NCBI GenBank assembly: GCA_015075635.1
Contig: JABTUA010000001.1
Coordinates: 682,001-746,000 of the forward strand
From: Polyangiaceae bacterium
GTDB lineage: Bacteria > Myxococcota_A > Polyangia > Polyangiales > Polyangiaceae
Length of the DNA: 64,000 nucleotides
Direction of reading: 5' to 3'
Of this stretch, positions 61,354 to 64,000 are shown one piece after another. Both the position numbers and the translations under genes were made by a program. The stretch's first letter is position 1, and every line of letters starts with the position of its first letter. A model generated the notes under the pieces. It searched no databases and was not told the DNA's origin. It worked only from the letters and a program-made list of their open reading frames with translations.

Positions 61354-61929
61354 ATGGGAGTGGGACGATTCTTCATACCAGTTGCGTTAGGCGCGAGCGC
61401 TGTCTGCTCGAGCGATCTCGCTGTGGCCAACTCCGGCGTCGCTGCAATTAGCGCGAACGACTACTCGTACGTAGTCGGGGATCACAGCTTCGACACTACA
61501 TGTAACGCGGAGGCGACGGGCTTCTACAACACGCTGACCAACGGACCGTACTTCTCGCCAGCCGTCCGCTTGTACGACATCACGGCAACTGATCGGTCGA
61601 TGTGTGATCCGAACGCACCTGGAGGAAGCGCAAACGACTACGACACCTCGGCGTTCGACCAGTCGAACCTTGCCGCTTCTTTCGTGTGTCTTCCCACTGT
61701 GGTCGAAGAAGCGCTGGGGATCGGCGCCGACATCGCATCAGGCGCTTTCTCGCAGAAGACAGGGGTCCAGGATGCGGGAACGGTCATAGTGCACCACACT
61801 ATCGGCATGGGCGCGAAGCTGACCTTCATTGCATGTTTCCAGGTTCACCCGAGTTCGCTAGGCGCCAATCGGTGTTACGGGGCGTCCGGAAGTGTCGTGG
61901 ATTTGGACGCGGCGCTGGGAGGGCCCTGA
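61354..61929 (+). CDS. Exported protein of unknown function
   Basis: A 191-residue protein. Signal peptide RFFIPVALGASAVCSSDLAV, then a polar beta-rich domain with five to six Cys (ATGFYNTLTNGPYFSPAVRL, AASFVCLPTVVEEALGI, TVIVHHTIGMGAKLTF). No family. The ATG after the G run is chosen; TGA overlaps the next ATG by one base. Confidence 0.65.
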   Translation: MGVGRFFIPVALGASAVCSSDLAVANSGVAAISANDYSYVVGDHSFDTTCNAEATGFYNTLTNGPYFSPAVRLYDITATDRSMCDPNAPGGSANDYDTSAFDQSNLAASFVCLPTVVEEALGIGADIASGAFSQKTGVQDAGTVIVHHTIGMGAKLTFIACFQVHPSSLGANRCYGASGSVVDLDAALGGP

Positions 61930-62255
61930 TGCGCTGCCGTGAAGTCCTTTGTCTTGGCATGGCGTACGCACTCGCGGCCTGCGGCTCTGAGTCGGACCCG
62001 ACCGAGAAGACCGACTCGGCGGTGAATGCGGTGCCGGTCGAATGCCCCGCGGCACCTCAGAGCGCGCCTCCCAGCGGAGCGTGCATCGGGTCGGGGTCGT
62101 GCCTGGTCAGCGTGTACCTGAACTGTCCGGATGGCGGCGCGGGCATGCAGAAGCTCTTCGACTGCGAGTGTACCGGCACGTGGTCATGCCAGCAGACCGG
62201 CCAGACGCTCGGATTCTGTGGGGCTCCGCCGCAGGACGCCGGAACGCCGGACTAG
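61929..62255 (+). CDS. Small Cys-rich lipoprotein
   Basis: A 108-residue protein. Signal CLGMAYALAACGSESDPTEK with lipobox AAC. The mature protein has a Cys cluster (CPAAPQSAPPSGACIGSGSC, CECTGTWSC). Coupled to the preceding exported protein gene; its stop overlaps the stop of the convergent PHA-synthase-like gene. Confidence 0.68.
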   Translation: MRCREVLCLGMAYALAACGSESDPTEKTDSAVNAVPVECPAAPQSAPPSGACIGSGSCLVSVYLNCPDGGAGMQKLFDCECTGTWSCQQTGQTLGFCGAPPQDAGTPD

Positions 62256-63258
62256 TCAGCTCGCTCCTCCCAGAACTTCGCCATCGCCGGCCACAGGCTC
62301 TGCGCGGCCTTCTTCGACACCACCGCGCCCACGTGGCCGCCGGGCAGGTGGATGCGGTGCTTGTCGGTCGCGGAGATGCGCTCGAGCAGCACCGCGGCGC
62401 TCTGGGGCAGGACGATGTTGTCGTGCTCGAAGGTGACGGCCAGGGTCGGGCAGGTGATGGCCTCGAGCCGCGCGGGCTTGCCCGAGAGCGTGAAGGTCCC
62501 CGCGAGCAGCGCGTCCTTCCGGTACAGCTCCTCCACGTAGCGCTCGTAGCAGGCGCCCGGGAACGACACGTTGTCGTTGCCCCAGGTCTCCAGCGCCAGG
62601 AAGCCGTTCATGAACTCGTCGTCCCAGAGCTTGTCGGCGGCGTGTACGGCCTTGGAGAGATTGAGGGTGGGCCGGAGCATGTGGAAGGCGGACTGCATCA
62701 GCTGCCAGGGCACGTTGCCGGTGCCTGCCACCACGGCCTTCACGTCGAAGCTCGCCGAGCGCGTCCAGGTGCTGAGCAGCCCACCGTCGTGAAAGCCGAT
62801 GGGCGCCGCCAGGGCCGTGAGCGAGGCGAAGCGTTCGGGGTAGACCGTGGCGTGGATGGCTGCGAGCGTGCCGCCCAGGCAGTACCCGAGCACGTGAGAG
62901 CGCGGCGCCCCGGCGATTTCCGCTGATTTCTTCAGCGCGCGACCCAGGTAGCGATCGCACACGTCGTCGAAGCTGACGTAGCGATCCTCGTCCCCCGGTG
63001 TGCCCCAGTCCAGGCAGAACACGTCGTGACCACGCGCCACGAAGTACTCGACGAAGCTCTTGCCGGGCAGCAGATCGAGCACGTAGTGCCGGTTGATCAG
63101 CGAAGGCACCAGCACGAGCGGCGTCGCGAACGCGCGGCCCTCCGCCCGCGGCCGGTAGCGCAAGAGGCGCCACTTGTTCTCCGTGAACACGACGTCCGCC
63201 GGGGTCTGCCCCACGGCGGGCGCCTTCCGCCCCAGGAGTGAGCCGAGCGCCTGGAACA

Positions 63259-63259
<1 letters not shown>
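62252..63259 (-). CDS. PHA-synthase-like alpha/beta hydrolase (PhaC family)
   Basis: A 335-residue protein. The lipase-box-like GYCLGG with Cys127 as nucleophile is the PhaC signature; the catalytic Asp and His are offered by TFEHDNIV and LPGGHVG. CLDWGTPGDEDRYVSFDDV is typical of the family. It is close to the class III PhaC size (about 350 aa). The start ATG overlaps the end of the upstream acyl-CoA synthetase gene, so acyl-CoA supply and use may be coupled. It could be a PHA synthase or a related acyltransferase. Confidence 0.85.

Positions 63260-64000
<741 letters not shown>

Overview
The window is GC-rich DNA from a bacterium that is probably a member of the Myxococcota (Polyangia type). 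The evidence is the many short secreted lipoproteins with Gly/Ser/Ala linkers and Cys-rich tails, the trypsin-like proteases, the GTG/TTG starts, and the mix of backbone families on the right. Taxonomy is an inference; no rRNA or tRNA gene was seen.

Positions 1 to about 47,760 are a chromosomal-integron (superintegron-like) gene-cassette array. I located 65 attC sites of about 160-168 bp, all in one orientation: R'' (RYYTAAC-like), an imperfect palindrome with a variable inner stem, then R' (GTTRRRY-like). One site is split by an insertion sequence and the last one is truncated. Cassettes are read left to right, so attI and the integrase gene intI should lie left of base 1; no integrase is in the window. 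Inner stems fall into four classes: i CGCGGGCG/CGCCCGCG, ii GGCGGGCGA/TCGCCCGCC, iii GCGGGCGC/GCGCCCGC, iv GGCCGGCGC/GCGCCGGCC. The arms co-vary, as expected for sites folded as single-stranded hairpins.

There are two kinds of cassette. About 35 carry genes: ten secreted lipoproteins, several membrane proteins, toxin-antitoxin pairs (three intact, one truncated by insertion sequences, one vapC remnant), an SMI1/KNR4-like protein, a Roadblock/LC7-like protein in two identical copies, a Sel1-repeat lipoprotein and a three-gene secreted-protease operon. Roughly a dozen have their genes on the minus strand, facing attI. Another 29 carry no convincing gene and fall into five sequence families (A-E) built from shared modules: a GCGCCG...CGGCGC hairpin, a GCGTTCCCACGC-type hairpin and a conserved CCAAGACCACGGCGCC block. 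Family A is 284-285 bp in all eight copies. These ORF-less modular cassettes are the most unusual content.

Mobile DNA has entered the array. An IS4-family element of 1316 bp with a 9-bp target duplication sits inside an attC. A decayed IS66/IS4 composite at 41.1-43.2 kb truncates an ORF-less cassette and a parE toxin. The right end is decaying: a mutated half attC, a truncated vapC and scrambled cassette fragments at 47.2-47.76 kb.

From 47.76 kb the DNA is chromosomal backbone: two related outer-membrane/surface proteins, a ferritin-like di-iron protein with a divergent TetR regulator, an AmrS-like radical SAM enzyme, an alkylsulfatase-like metallo-beta-lactamase protein, RNase PH, QueE, several lipoproteins, a GH5 glycosidase, a broken Uma2 gene, a PHA-synthase-like alpha/beta hydrolase and the end of a long-chain acyl-CoA synthetase.
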